Position numbers and translations under genes: made by a program. The notes under the pieces were generated by a model, which saw nothing but the letters and a program-made list of their open reading frames with translations, was not told where the DNA came from and made no database searches. Positions 1 through 8,784 of a stretch of DNA of 64,000 nt are shown here, piece after piece. Source of the stretch: Acetobacteraceae bacterium (GTDB lineage Bacteria > Pseudomonadota > Alphaproteobacteria > Acetobacterales > Acetobacteraceae); assembly GCA_947475245.1 (NCBI GenBank), contig CANJLW010000001.1:492470-556469 (forward strand), read 5' to 3'. Each line of letters starts with the position of its first letter. The stretch's first letter is position 1.

Positions 1-1
1 A

Positions 2-484
2 TTCCTGCTCGGCAATGAACGCACCGGCATCGCGCGCGTCGGCAACTCCAAGGCCAAGGTGATCCGGATCAAGGAACTGGCGTCGCTTGAATTCGCCGGC
101 GGCCGCCCGCTGATCGAGGATACGAAGTTCCGCGAAAAACTTGCCGCCGTCGAGATCGAGCTCAAGGCGCTGGAAATGACCCAGCTTCGGGTCGTCGCCG
201 ATGAGCGTAAGTTGGAAAAAGGGCGGCAAAACCCGGCTTCGTCGATCCTGAAGCTGAAAGGCTCCGTCATCCAGCAGCAACTGACGGAACTGCTGATGGA
301 TGTCGTCGGCCCCTATGCCATGCCGTATCAACGGGACTTCGACGGCAACAACGAACCCGCGATCGGCCCTGAGTACGCGTCCGAGGCGGCGCCGATGTAC
401 TTCAACTACCGGAAGGTGTCGATTTACGGCGGCTCTAACGAAATCCAACGGAACATCATCGCCAAGGCGATTTTGGGTCTCTGA
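2..484 (+). CDS. Acyl-CoA dehydrogenase, C-terminal part (PimC-like large subunit), cut by the window edge
   Basis: The reading frame is open from base 2 to a TGA at 482-484, so only the last 160 codons are present. The C-terminal end carries the acyl-CoA dehydrogenase signature IYGGSNEIQRNIIAK, where the Arg and flanking residues contact FAD in this family. The next gene starts 26 bases downstream and encodes a second, divergent acyl-CoA dehydrogenase. The pair resembles the large and small subunits of pimeloyl-CoA dehydrogenase (PimC/PimD) or other heteromeric acyl-CoA dehydrogenases that oxidise CoA thioesters at C2-C3 and pass electrons to ETF. The substrate cannot be read from this fragment, and the start lies outside the window. 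Confidence 0.88.
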   Translation, partial: FLLGNERTGIARVGNSKAKVIRIKELASLEFAGGRPLIEDTKFREKLAAVEIELKALEMTQLRVVADERKLEKGRQNPASSILKLKGSVIQQQLTELLMDVVGPYAMPYQRDFDGNNEPAIGPEYASEAAPMYFNYRKVSIYGGSNEIQRNIIAKAILGL

Positions 485-510
485 TTTCAGCCTCTGTAAG
501 GAATATACCG

Positions 511-1659
511 ATGGATTTCGATCTCTCCGACGACCAACGTCTGCTCAAGGAAAGCGTCGACCGCCTGATCGCGGATCAGTACAAGTTCGAACAACGTAAG
601 AAATATCTGACCGAACCCAAGGGCTGGTCCGACGCCGTTTACGCCCAGCTTGCCGAACTCGGCCTGCTCGGCTTGACGTTCGAGGAAACCCTCGGGGGTT
701 TCGGCGGCGGTCCGGTCGAGACCATGATCGTGATGGAAGCCTTCGGGCGCGGTCTGGTGTTGGAGCCGTTTTTCCCAACCGTCATCCTGGGCGGCGGGCT
801 GTTGCGACGGGCCGGTTCGCCCGGGCTGTTGGGTGGATTGGCGCCGGCGATTACGGCCGGCAAGCTGAAGCTCGCCTTTGCCCATATCGAACGTCACTCC
901 CGCTACGATCTCGGCGATGTCGCAACGACCGCGCGCAAGGAAGGCGGCGCGTGGCTGTTGAACGGCGCCAAAAGCCTCGTGCTGCATGGCGATACCGCCG
1001 ATAAGATTTTCGTGACCGCCCGCACATCCGGCGCGCAGCGCGATCGCGACGGCGTCGGCCTGTTCCTGATTGATGCCAACGCACCCGGCGTCAGCCGTCG
1101 CGGCTACTTCAACCAGGACAGGCTGCGGGCGGCGGAAATCACCTTGTCCAATGTGCGAGTCAGCGGCGATGGCGTTCTGGGCGAATCGATGCTGCCGACG
1201 ATCGAACACGTGATCGACGAAGCGATCGCCGCACTCTGCGCCGAAGCGGTGGGGGCGATGCAGGTCATGCACGACACCACCCTGGACTATATGAAAACCC
1301 GCAAGCAGTTCGGACGCACGATCGGCTCCTTCCAGGTGCTGCAACACCGCTCCGTCGACATGCTCGTCGCGCTCGAACAGGCACGCAGCATGGCCATGTT
1401 CGCGGCGGTCATGGCTGCCGAGGAAAACCCGATCGAGCGTAAGCGCGCCATTGCCGCGGCCAAGGCGCAGATTGGTCGTTCGGGGCATCTGATCGGGGAA
1501 GAGGCGGTCCAGATCCATGGCGGGATCGGGATGACCAACGAGTACAGCGTCGGCCATTCGTTCAAGCGGATGACCATGATCGGGCAGATGTACGGCGATG
1601 CCGACGCGCATCTGGCGGTCCTGGCAAGTCTGGGCGGTCTCTTCGGTAAGGCGGCGTAA
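511..1659 (+). CDS. Acyl-CoA dehydrogenase, pimeloyl-CoA dehydrogenase small-subunit (PimD) type
   Basis: This 382-residue protein has the acyl-CoA dehydrogenase layout: helical N-domain (about 1-115), central beta domain (about 120-215) and C-terminal helical domain containing IHGGIGMTNEY near residue 340. The N-terminus MDFDLSDDQRLLKESVDRL and the GGFGGGPVETMIVMEAFGR segment near residue 65 match my memory of proteins annotated as pimeloyl-CoA dehydrogenase small subunit. It lacks the C-terminal YGGSNEIQR motif carried by the upstream partner, as expected for the non-FAD-anchoring half of a heteromer. ATG at 511 follows the partner by 26 bases, so co-expression is likely. Electrons would go to ETF, which is also encoded in this window. 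The exact substrate (dicarboxylyl-, branched- or aryl-CoA) is unproven. Confidence 0.85.
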   Translation: MDFDLSDDQRLLKESVDRLIADQYKFEQRKKYLTEPKGWSDAVYAQLAELGLLGLTFEETLGGFGGGPVETMIVMEAFGRGLVLEPFFPTVILGGGLLRRAGSPGLLGGLAPAITAGKLKLAFAHIERHSRYDLGDVATTARKEGGAWLLNGAKSLVLHGDTADKIFVTARTSGAQRDRDGVGLFLIDANAPGVSRRGYFNQDRLRAAEITLSNVRVSGDGVLGESMLPTIEHVIDEAIAALCAEAVGAMQVMHDTTLDYMKTRKQFGRTIGSFQVLQHRSVDMLVALEQARSMAMFAAVMAAEENPIERKRAIAAAKAQIGRSGHLIGEEAVQIHGGIGMTNEYSVGHSFKRMTMIGQMYGDADAHLAVLASLGGLFGKAA

Positions 1660-1663
1660 GCGC

Positions 1664-2308
1664 ATGCGGGTTGCGCTGCTGGATCTGGACGGCACCCTGT
1701 CGGATTCCCGGCCGGGGATCGCCGCGAGTTTCCGGCACACATTGCGCGCGCTTGGGCACGATCCCGATACGGCGGGCGACCTGACCTGGGCGGTCGGGCC
1801 GCCGATCGCGGTGTCGCTGGCGCGGTTGCTGGAACCCTTCGGCGACGACCGCGTCGACGAAGCGCTGACGATCTATCGCAAGCAATACTCCGACGTCGGC
1901 CTGTACGATTGTTCCGCCTATCCCGGCATCGCGGCTATGATGAGCGCATTGCGCTCGTCTGGGGTCACGATGTGTATCGCGACCTCCAAACGGCGGGATT
2001 TCGCCGAACGCGTGATCGACCATCTCGGCCTGCGCGACGGGCTGTTGCGCGTCTATGGTGCCGAACCCGGCGGCGGGCTCGATCACAAGCACGATCTGCT
2101 CGCTCACATCCTGTCGGCGGAGGGATTCTCGCCCGCCGACTGCGTGATGGTCGGCGATCGGCTGCACGATATCGAAGCCGCGAAACTGAACACTATCCGC
2201 TCGATCGGCGTATTGTGGGGATACGGCGGTCGGGCGGAGCTGGAGGCGGCCGGTGCCGGCGCGATTGTCGCCGCGCCGGCGGAGGTTGTTCGGCTCGTCG
2301 TGGATTGA
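1664..2308 (+). CDS. HAD-superfamily phosphatase, phosphoglycolate-phosphatase-like
   Basis: The 214-residue protein begins MRVALLDLDGTLSDS, the HAD motif I with the nucleophile Asp7 and the acid/base Asp9. Motif II lies in CIATSKR (Thr/Ser), and motif IV is VMVGDRLHDIEAAK, which binds Mg2+. A helical cap domain of roughly 65 residues follows motif I, as in Gph/PGP enzymes. I chose ATG 1664, four bases after the dehydrogenase stop, because the frame upstream of it only extends into that gene. It is likely to be co-transcribed with the dehydrogenases. Phosphoglycolate or another small phosphate ester is the probable substrate. It is convergent with the next gene, with only four bases between stops. 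Confidence 0.82.
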   Translation: MRVALLDLDGTLSDSRPGIAASFRHTLRALGHDPDTAGDLTWAVGPPIAVSLARLLEPFGDDRVDEALTIYRKQYSDVGLYDCSAYPGIAAMMSALRSSGVTMCIATSKRRDFAERVIDHLGLRDGLLRVYGAEPGGGLDHKHDLLAHILSAEGFSPADCVMVGDRLHDIEAAKLNTIRSIGVLWGYGGRAELEAAGAGAIVAAPAEVVRLVVD

Positions 2309-2312
2309 TCGG

Positions 2313-3542
2313 CTAAACCACGCCGTTCCCGCGTAATGCGTCCACTTCGGCCGGACTCAGACCCAACCAGTCCGTCAGGACGTCTGCGGTGTGCTGACCC
2401 AGCATCGGCGAGGCCTCCAGCCGCGGCGGCTTGCCGTCGACCCGCACGGGCCAGGCCGGCATCTTGAATGGCTCGTACTTCGGATGGTGCATCGTCTGCA
2501 TGATGCCGCGATCGTCGAAGCTGGTGTCGTTCTGCAATTCCATCGTGTCGAAGACGGCACCGGCCGGTACGCCGACGGCGCCGACCTGCTGCATGGCTTC
2601 CTGCTTGGTGCGTGTCCGGGTCCAGGTCGCGATGATTGCGTCGATCTCTGCCTCGTTCCTGACGCGGTCGTTGGGCGTCGCGTAGCGCGGGTCGTCGATC
2701 AAATCCTCCCGCCCCATCACCTTGCAAAGCCGCACCCAATGCTCCGGGTTCGCTCTGCTGGTCATGATGTAGACGTAGTCGTTGGAGCCGCCGGGCGCGC
2801 AGGGGTACAGTCCGGCGGGGGCATTGTTGGCGCCGCCGGGACGGGCGCCGTTGCGCTGAACGGGCTTACCCGTGCGCCCCTGGGTCGCGAAGTTCGTGCG
2901 CATGTAGTGCAGCATTGCGTCCTGCATCGCGACCTGCAGGCGAAATCCGACGCCGGTTTTATCGCGCTTGCGCAGGGCGGCGAGGATGCTGATCGCCATT
3001 GTCATGCCGGTGCCGGTATCGCCAAGCGACAGGCCCGGCTTGACCGGGGGACGGTCGCGTTCCCCCGTCACGCTGATCGTGCCCCCGGCGGCCTGCGCGA
3101 TCATGTCGAAGGCCAGGCTGTGCTCGTGCGGGCTGCCTTCGCCAAAGCCCTTGATCTGGCAATAGATGATGCCGGGATTAAGCGCCTTGACCACGTCGTA
3201 GCCCAGGCCCAGTCGTTCGATGGTGCCGGGGGCCATGTTTTCCACGCAAATATCGGCCTTGCGCAGCAGGTCTTTCACCAGGTCCAGCCCCTGTGGAGAC
3301 TTGAGGTTGACGGTGATCGACTTCTTGTTCGCGTTGAACATGTGGAAGTAATAGGGGTCGTCGTCGGGCTGGCCGGGGCGCAGGCGACGGCCCGGATCGC
3401 CCGTGCGCGGATTTTCGATTTTGACGACTTCGGCGCCGAACCAGGCCAAGGCCTCGGTGCAGGACGGTCCGGCTTCGAACTGGGTGAAGTCGACGACGCG
3501 CACGCCGGCCAGAAAATCGAGGGCGCTGCTATTGTCGGTCAT
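2313..3542 (-). CDS. CaiB/BaiF class III CoA-transferase (formyl-CoA transferase-like)
   Basis: A 409-residue class III CoA-transferase moving CoA between carboxylic acids. The catalytic Asp is visible as D175 in SLGDTGTGM, the equivalent of Asp169 in formyl-CoA transferase, where mixed anhydrides form. Conserved family segments include the N-terminal Rossmann part with FNANKKSITVNLK (about 69-81) and CVENMAPGTIERLGLGYD near residue 100. It is a clear paralogue of the CoA-transferase at 32902-34134, sharing long identical stretches, though that copy has a ThDP lyase beside it and this one does not. It may instead serve the acyl-CoA dehydrogenase pair convergent to it by activating a dicarboxylic acid. 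ATG 3542 is preceded by a leader hairpin. Confidence 0.88.
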   Translation of the reverse strand: MTDNSSALDFLAGVRVVDFTQFEAGPSCTEALAWFGAEVVKIENPRTGDPGRRLRPGQPDDDPYYFHMFNANKKSITVNLKSPQGLDLVKDLLRKADICVENMAPGTIERLGLGYDVVKALNPGIIYCQIKGFGEGSPHEHSLAFDMIAQAAGGTISVTGERDRPPVKPGLSLGDTGTGMTMAISILAALRKRDKTGVGFRLQVAMQDAMLHYMRTNFATQGRTGKPVQRNGARPGGANNAPAGLYPCAPGGSNDYVYIMTSRANPEHWVRLCKVMGREDLIDDPRYATPNDRVRNEAEIDAIIATWTRTRTKQEAMQQVGAVGVPAGAVFDTMELQNDTSFDDRGIMQTMHHPKYEPFKMPAWPVRVDGKPPRLEASPMLGQHTADVLTDWLGLSPAEVDALRGNGVV

Positions 3543-3547
3543 ACCGT

Positions 3548-3580
3548 GTGTTTCCCCGCCTGTTATTGGTCGGGGAACAC
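3548..3580 (-). promoter_or_regulatory. Leader hairpin just upstream of the CoA-transferase start
   Basis: On the minus strand the arms GTGTTCCCCG (3571-3580) and CGGGGAAACAC (3548-3558) pair, with one extra A in the second arm and a 12-base loop. The 3' arm contains the only Shine-Dalgarno-like purine run (GGGGAAA), and the ATG follows after five more bases. It could hide the ribosome site or act as an attenuator; there is no following U-run that would make it a classic terminator. The structure is seen in sequence, the regulatory role is inferred. Confidence 0.4.
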
Positions 3581-3606
3581 GATGGCACAGGCAAGGGCGA
3601 GGTCAA

Positions 3607-3632
3607 TGGCCGGACGCGGCGATGTCCGGCCA
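3607..3632 (-). terminator. Perfect 9-bp hairpin after the binding-protein gene
   Basis: TGGCCGGAC (3607-3615) and GTCCGGCCA (3624-3632) form a perfect 9-bp GC-rich stem with an 8-base loop. It starts a dozen bases past the stop of the binding-protein gene, in the direction of transcription. There is no good U-tract after it (ATTGACC), so it is either a weak terminator or a 3' stability structure that dampens read-through into the CoA-transferase. Confidence 0.5.
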
Positions 3633-3643
3633 TCGATCGGTCG

Positions 3644-4888
3644 TCAGGATTTCCAGCCTGTCATCGGCCAGGCGATCTTGGCGGCTTCCGGCGCGGCCGG
3701 CCAGATCGTTGCATAGTCCTTGCCCTGAAGCTGAGTCAGATACGTCGCGCTTTCGACATTCTGCCCGGTGTCATCGAATTTGACGCCGCGATAGCCGATG
3801 AACATCGCGCTGTTGGGCAGGTTGGTCGCCTGCAGCGCGGCTTGCAGCTTGGCCGGATCGGTGGAGCCGGCACGATTGATGGCATCCGCCAGCACGATGA
3901 ATGCCTGCAACGAGCGACCGCTGACATCGGCGATCTCGTTGCCGGTCTTGGCCTTGTAGATGGCGTTCATCCCAGCCGACAGGCTGCCGGCCGGACCCAG
4001 GCTCCACACACTGCGGTTGACCAGGCCCTGCGAAATCCCGCCCACGGCCGGCAGGAAGGATGGATCGGAGAAGCCGGCGGAGTCGCCGATGATCATCGGC
4101 GGCAGATAATCCAGCGATTTCATGGTGCGCATGAACAGGATCGCGTCCGATGCGTAGCTGACGAACATCGCCACGGACGGGTTGGCCTGCTTCAATTGCA
4201 GGACCTGGGCCGAGACGTCCGGACCGTTGGCGCTATAGGGAATGCGGAGGCTGACCGGCAGACCGACGCGCTTGGCTTCGGCGGCGATGGCGTCACCGAC
4301 CGAGGAGCCGTAGTCGGTATTTTCGTTCACGATCGCAATGTTATCGACGGTGCGACCGGCCTTTTTCTGCTCCAGCAGGAACCGCATGTAGCTGTCGGCG
4401 AAGTTGCTGGCGATCGGGGTGACGCGGAAGGTGAACTTGAACCCGCGCCCGGTGATGTTGGCCGCGACGGAGTCGGCGACGACAAAGGGAACGCCGTAGC
4501 GTTCGGCCACGGCGGTCGCCGTCATCGCGGTCGAAGAATGGTAGGACCCGAACAAGGCCGCGACCTTGTCGTTGGTGATCAGTCGCTGGGTCAAGGATTG
4601 CGCGACCGACGGATCGCCGCGGTGATCGACGTAAACCGCCTCGATCTTCGCGCCGCCGAGATTCGGCAATCCGGCGACGGTCCCGATCGGCAGGCCCTTC
4701 AGTTCCGGCCGACCGCTGTTGATGATCTCGATCGCGGTTTCCACGGCAACCTTCGCTTCCGCGCCGGACGCGGCGGAGTTTCCGGTCAGTGGGAACAACA
4801 CGCCGACCTTAACGGTATCGGCGGCGCGAGCACGGGTCGATGCGATGATGGCGGGGGTCGCGAGCAGCAAAGTCCGACGGCGGATCAT
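3644..4888 (-). CDS. ABC transporter substrate-binding protein, branched-chain amino acid (LivK/LivJ) type
   Basis: This 414-residue protein has a signal peptide with a twin-Arg-like start (MIRRRTLLL) and a likely cleavage after ARA near residue 22. The mature part begins DTVKVGVLFPLTGNSAASG, typical of the type I periplasmic binding fold of Leu/Ile/Val-family proteins, and continues with YVDHRGDPSVAQSLTQRL near residue 85. It would bind an amino acid, amide or aromatic acid in the periplasm. No permease or ATPase genes of the LivHMGF type are adjacent, so it is an orphan that would depend on distant membrane components. A ribosome site (GGGAGC) precedes ATG 4888. The ligand is unknown. Confidence 0.85.
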   Translation of the reverse strand: MIRRRTLLLATPAIIASTRARAADTVKVGVLFPLTGNSAASGAEAKVAVETAIEIINSGRPELKGLPIGTVAGLPNLGGAKIEAVYVDHRGDPSVAQSLTQRLITNDKVAALFGSYHSSTAMTATAVAERYGVPFVVADSVAANITGRGFKFTFRVTPIASNFADSYMRFLLEQKKAGRTVDNIAIVNENTDYGSSVGDAIAAEAKRVGLPVSLRIPYSANGPDVSAQVLQLKQANPSVAMFVSYASDAILFMRTMKSLDYLPPMIIGDSAGFSDPSFLPAVGGISQGLVNRSVWSLGPAGSLSAGMNAIYKAKTGNEIADVSGRSLQAFIVLADAINRAGSTDPAKLQAALQATNLPNSAMFIGYRGVKFDDTGQNVESATYLTQLQGKDYATIWPAAPEAAKIAWPMTGWKS

Positions 4889-4956
4889 GGTAGAAAGCTC
4901 CCTGTTTCCTTGCAGTGCACAATGCAGGCGAACCAGGGGCTTCGCAACGCGAATGC

Positions 4957-5370
4957 TTACGTCGGCGGGGCGGGGATCGCGGAAATGATGACCTGGGCAT
5001 AGGCGTAGGGATATTCGTCGGTCATGGTCAGCGCGACCTGAGCGATCATCCCCGCGGGTGTGATGGCGCGCAGCCGTTCCGCGGAGCCTCCGGTCATTTC
5101 CAGCGTCGGTTGGCCCCCCGGCAGATTGACGACGCCGAGGTTGGAGAAGAAGACGCCCTTGCGGAAGCCCGTACCCAGGGCCTTGGCGGCGGCTTCCTTG
5201 GCCGCGAAGCGCTTGGCGAAGGTCGCCGCGCGGATTTTTTCCGTGCGGCGCATGGCCTTGGCGCGCTCCAGGTCGGTGAAGACACGTTGCAGAAAACGGT
5301 CGCCGTGCCGTTCAATCGCCGCCTCGATCCGGCGGATGTCGCAGATGTCGGAACCGAGACCGAGAATCAT
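4957..5370 (-). CDS. acpS: Holo-[acyl-carrier-protein] synthase
   Basis: AcpS transfers 4'-phosphopantetheine from CoA to the serine of acyl carrier protein in the cytoplasm. The 137-residue protein begins [16 protein letters not shown], with the Mg2+-binding Asp8, and contains [14 protein letters not shown], carrying the second metal-binding Glu. Length and motifs are normal for the trimeric AcpS family. Its ATG overlaps the relA/spoT stop by four bases (ATGA), so it is translationally coupled as the last gene of the rpoZ-relA/spoT-acpS unit. That arrangement is common in alphaproteobacteria. Confidence 0.95.
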   Translation of the reverse strand: MILGLGSDICDIRRIEAAIERHGDRFLQRVFTDLERAKAMRRTEKIRAATFAKRFAAKEAAAKALGTGFRKGVFFSNLGVVNLPGGQPTLEMTGGSAERLRAITPAGMIAQVALTMTDEYPYAYAQVIISAIPAPPT

Positions 5371-7664
5371 GCCGTCGCCCGTTCCACCGTCTTGATGCCG
5401 TTCAGGCCGCGCAGCCCGGCGATCACCTTGGTCAGATGCGTGACGTCGCGGACATCGACATCGACCAGGGTTTCCATGAAATCCTGCTGCCGGTGCACGA
5501 TTTTCAGATTGGCGACGGCGCCGTCGTGTTTCGCGATGCCGTTGGTCAGATTGGCGAGCGCGCTGCTTTCATTGCCCAGGATGACGCTGATGCGCGCGGT
5601 ATAGCCCGGCGGCTTACCGTCGGATCGTCCGCGGCCGAGGGCCTCGTAATTCCAGTCCACATCGATGAAGCGTTCCGGCGTCGCGGAAAATCCGTTCAGG
5701 GTCTGGCAGGTTCGACCGTGGATCGTCACCCCCTTGCCGGTCGTGACGATGCCGACGACTTCGTCGCCCGGCACCGGGTGGCAGCAGCCGGCGAAACTGT
5801 AGGCCATGCCCGGCACCAGTCCGGTCACCGGCATGTCGTTGTCCAGCCGGGTCGAAGGCCGTCCGCCGCGCGGCATCATCGGCGGCATCATGCGCGCGCT
5901 GGCGGGGGTCTGACGCAACTCGGGGTATGCCGCATGCACGATATCGCGCGGCATCTGGCTGCCGCTGCCGATCGCCACGTACAGATCGTCGGCGGTCGCG
6001 AATTTCAGCGTCTTCAGAACCGGTTCCAGCGCCTTTTCCGACCCGTCGACGCCGGCCTGACGGAATGCCTTGATCAGCTCGGACCGGCCGAGGTCGCGAT
6101 TTTCCTGACGCTGCTCCTGGTGCACGAAGCGCCGGATGCGCGCGCGCGCCTTGCCGGTGACGACGAAGCGTTCCCATTGCGGCGACGGTGTTCCGCCGCG
6201 CGCCGTCATGATTTCCACTTGATCGCCGTTCTGCAGTTGGTGCCGCAGCGGCAGCAACCGGCCATTGATTTTGGCGCCGACGCAGGTGTCGCCCACCTGG
6301 CTGTGGACCGCATAGGCAAAATCGATCGGTGTCGCGCCGCGTGGCAGCGGGATCAGCCGGCCTTTCGGGGTGAAGCAGAAAACCTGATCTTCGTAGAGTT
6401 CCAGTTTGGTGTTTTCGAAAAACTCCTCTGGCGCGGAGGAGTTTTCGAGGATTTCCAGCAGGTCGCTGACCCAACCAAACTGCTGTGCATCGCGTCCGTT
6501 GGTTTTCGGGTCGTCGGTCTTGTAGACCCAATGCGCGGCGACGCCGTTTTCGGCGACGTTGTTCATGTCCGCCGTGCGGATTTGTACTTCGATCTTTTGA
6601 TTGCGCGGCTCGCGCAGCGTGACCCCGGTGTGAAGGCTTTGATAGCCGTTGGACTTGGGGGTCGAGATATAATCCTTGAAGCGGCCGGATATGACGGGAT
6701 AGGCCGAATGAACGGCACCCAGCGCCGCGTAGCAGTCGCCTTTCGTGGGCATGACGACCCGAAACGCCATCAGGTCGGAAAGCTGTTCAAAGGCCACGTT
6801 GCGGCGGTGCATCTTCTCCCAGATGGAATAGGGGGATTTCTCCCGCCCGGTCACTTCGATCGGTTCGACGCCGGCTTCTCGACACACGCGGATCAGTTCC
6901 AGCCGCACTTCGTCGATGACATCGGCGCCTTGGCCGCGCAGGAAGTTAAGCCGAGCCTGGATTGTGGCGAAGGCTTCGGGTTCGAGCTGCATGAAGGAGA
7001 GGGTTTGCAGTTCGGTCTTGACCGCATCCATACCGATGCGTTCGGCCAAGGGAGCGTAGATGTCCATGGTTTCGCGGGCGATGCGCAACCGGCGTTCCGC
7101 CTTTTCCACGAAATGCAGCGTGCGCATGTTGTGCAGACGGTCGGCGAGCTTGACCAGCAGGACCCGGATATCGCGGCTCATGGCCAGGACCAGCTTGCGG
7201 AAATTTTCTGCCTGCTTGGTGCGGTCGGACTGGAGTTCCAGGCGGGTCAGCTTGGTGACGCCGTCCACCAGCCCGCCGATTTCCTTGCCGAAGCGGGTTT
7301 CGATGTCCTTCAGTTTGATCGGCGTGTCTTCGATGACATCGTGCAGCAGGCCGGTCACGATGGATGCCGTGTCGAGCCGGTAGCCGGCCAGGATATCCGC
7401 GACGGCGACGGGATGCGTTATATAGGGGTCGCCGTTGTCGCGACGCTGGCTGCCATGCGCCTGCATCGCCAGGACGTATGCGGCGTCGATCAGGTCGGTA
7501 TTGGCGCGTGGGTCATAGGCGTGGACTTTTTCCGTCAGTTCGAACTGGCGGATGATGGACGGACGAGCGCGGGCCTCGGCGTCCGAGGCGGGCAGTCCTT
7601 CCGGAGCGAACGCGACGGAGGGCGCGGGGAGCGGGGTCTCGCTTCCTGCACCGCCCGATCGCAT
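5367..7664 (-). CDS. spoT: Bifunctional (p)ppGpp synthetase/hydrolase (RelA/SpoT homologue)
   Basis: This 765-residue stringent-response enzyme makes and degrades (p)ppGpp. Domains in order: an N-terminal HD hydrolase (about 55-205) with the conserved H108-D109 in LLHDVIEDT; a synthetase domain (about 255-370) with [10 protein letters not shown] and [20 protein letters not shown]; a TGS domain near 415-475 beginning [24 protein letters not shown]; and a C-terminal ACT/RRM region ending in [21 protein letters not shown]. The intact HD motif indicates working hydrolase activity, as expected for the single Rsh protein of alphaproteobacteria. Its start lies six bases after the rpoZ stop. The Cys-rich region ([14 protein letters not shown]) before ACT is also present. 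Confidence 0.95.
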   Translation of the reverse strand: MRSGGAGSETPLPAPSVAFAPEGLPASDAEARARPSIIRQFELTEKVHAYDPRANTDLIDAAYVLAMQAHGSQRRDNGDPYITHPVAVADILAGYRLDTASIVTGLLHDVIEDTPIKLKDIETRFGKEIGGLVDGVTKLTRLELQSDRTKQAENFRKLVLAMSRDIRVLLVKLADRLHNMRTLHFVEKAERRLRIARETMDIYAPLAERIGMDAVKTELQTLSFMQLEPEAFATIQARLNFLRGQGADVIDEVRLELIRVCREAGVEPIEVTGREKSPYSIWEKMHRRNVAFEQLSDLMAFRVVMPTKGDCYAALGAVHSAYPVISGRFKDYISTPKSNGYQSLHTGVTLREPRNQKIEVQIRTADMNNVAENGVAAHWVYKTDDPKTNGRDAQQFGWVSDLLEILENSSAPEEFFENTKLELYEDQVFCFTPKGRLIPLPRGATPIDFAYAVHSQVGDTCVGAKINGRLLPLRHQLQNGDQVEIMTARGGTPSPQWERFVVTGKARARIRRFVHQEQRQENRDLGRSELIKAFRQAGVDGSEKALEPVLKTLKFATADDLYVAIGSGSQMPRDIVHAAYPELRQTPASARMMPPMMPRGGRPSTRLDNDMPVTGLVPGMAYSFAGCCHPVPGDEVVGIVTTGKGVTIHGRTCQTLNGFSATPERFIDVDWNYEALGRGRSDGKPPGYTARISVILGNESSALANLTNGIAKHDGAVANLKIVHRQQDFMETLVDVDVRDVTHLTKVIAGLRGLNGIKTVERATA

Positions 7665-7670
7665 GTCCGT

Positions 7671-8078
7671 CTACCGACGCGGCCGGCCGGCGAGTTCGGC
7701 CTCGATCGCTGCTTCCAGGTCTTCCGGCGACAGATCGTCCGCCTGATCGGGCAGGCCGGAGGCTTCTTCTTCCGCGGTGATGTCCTGCAGGCCGAAGATA
7801 TTCTGGTCGGTCGGGATAAGATCCAGCACTTCTTCGTCGGCGGGTTCCGGTTCGGGAGCGCGCGACAGGGAGCGGATCAGGTCCTGTTCGATCTTCGGAA
7901 GTTCGATGGTCTCTTCGGCGATTTCGCGCAAGGCGACAACCGGGTTCTTATCGTTGTCGCGATCGACCGTCAGTTCTTCCCCCCGGCTGAGGTTACGGGC
8001 GCGCTGCGCGGCCAACAACACCAGTTCGAACCGGTTGGGGACTTTCTCGACGCAATCTTCGACGGTGACACGCGCCAT
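7671..8078 (-). CDS. rpoZ: DNA-directed RNA polymerase omega subunit
   Basis: Omega helps beta' fold and join RNA polymerase. The 135-residue protein starts [28 protein letters not shown], the invariant RpoZ N-terminus, and contains the conserved [14 protein letters not shown] segment near residues 45-60. A longer acidic tail of about 60 residues follows, rich in E, D and P, which is common in Acetobacteraceae and relatives. A good ribosome site (GGAGA) sits 8 bases before ATG 8078. It heads a unit with relA/spoT and acpS. Confidence 0.95.
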   Translation of the reverse strand: MARVTVEDCVEKVPNRFELVLLAAQRARNLSRGEELTVDRDNDKNPVVALREIAEETIELPKIEQDLIRSLSRAPEPEPADEEVLDLIPTDQNIFGLQDITAEEEASGLPDQADDLSPEDLEAAIEAELAGRPRR

Positions 8079-8147
8079 GCGCTCAGTCTCCAGGCCTGAT
8101 CATTAGGGAACAGGGTAGCTAAAACAACGGCGGTCGCTTTGCAAGGC

Positions 8148-8690
8148 TTATAGCGCGTCGATCTGCTGCGCCGGCAACCTCTCCAGCAGTTCGCCCGCCG
8201 TCAGCCCCAGCAGGGGATGTCGCCAAGACGGTGCCGCGTCGCGCAGCGGTGCCAGCACGAACGCCCGTTGATGCGCCCGAGGATGAGGCAGGATCGGATC
8301 GGGGGCGGCGCGGACGAGATCGCGGATACCGATCAGGTCTAGGTCCAAGGTCCTTGCCGCGTTCGCCGATCCCCGAACCCGTCCGAACAACGCCTCGATC
8401 CCATGCAACGCGGCCAGCAACGCCGCGGGATCGTCGACCGCGCCGACAAGCACCGCGACCCCATTGATATAGGGCGGCTGGCCCGATGGCGGGATCGGCG
8501 CGGATTGATACCAACGCGACAACCCCTTGACCCGCAAACCCGGCAGGGAGTCCAGCGCCGCCACCGCGCGTCGGCAGGTTTCCAGCGGCGCGGAGTCATC
8601 GGGGCCGGGAAGATTGGCCCCGATCGCGATCAAAATTGGCTGGAGCGGCCGGTACAACGCGGTTTCACTCTTCAGTAAGGTTCCGGACAT
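8148..8690 (-). CDS. folK: 2-amino-4-hydroxy-6-hydroxymethyldihydropteridine diphosphokinase (HPPK)
   Basis: FolK transfers pyrophosphate from ATP to hydroxymethyl-dihydropterin in folate synthesis. The 180-residue protein shows IAIGANLPG near residue 21 (pterin site), the SRWYQSAP loop near 60, and the ATP/Mg2+ signature RTLDLDLIG followed by LPHPRAHQRAFVLAPL near residues 138-153. Length is normal, with about 15 extra residues at the N-terminus. No ribosome site is evident before ATG 8690, so the real start could be slightly different. It is divergent from the NYN gene, with 94 bases between. Confidence 0.93.
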   Translation of the reverse strand: MSGTLLKSETALYRPLQPILIAIGANLPGPDDSAPLETCRRAVAALDSLPGLRVKGLSRWYQSAPIPPSGQPPYINGVAVLVGAVDDPAALLAALHGIEALFGRVRGSANAARTLDLDLIGIRDLVRAAPDPILPHPRAHQRAFVLAPLRDAAPSWRHPLLGLTAGELLERLPAQQIDAL

Positions 8691-8784
8691 GTATACTCTG
8701 GCCTAATCAGGGTTTAGCAGGCCAGGGCACGAAGTCTCGGTGCGATGGTAGGGCCAAACTTCATATCGCATAAGGCTGGGTTCA

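Noticed and set aside
5436..8099. An 887-codon open frame on the plus strand opposite relA/spoT and rpoZ
   Set aside because: It is the antisense shadow of two genes with clear homology. Its protein has no recognisable domain and the length follows from high GC.
8692..8725. TATACT and the CTGGCC/GGCCAG arms between folK and the NYN gene as a promoter and operator
   Set aside because: The -35 is poor and the arms are short and common in GC-rich DNA, so I did not list them as features.
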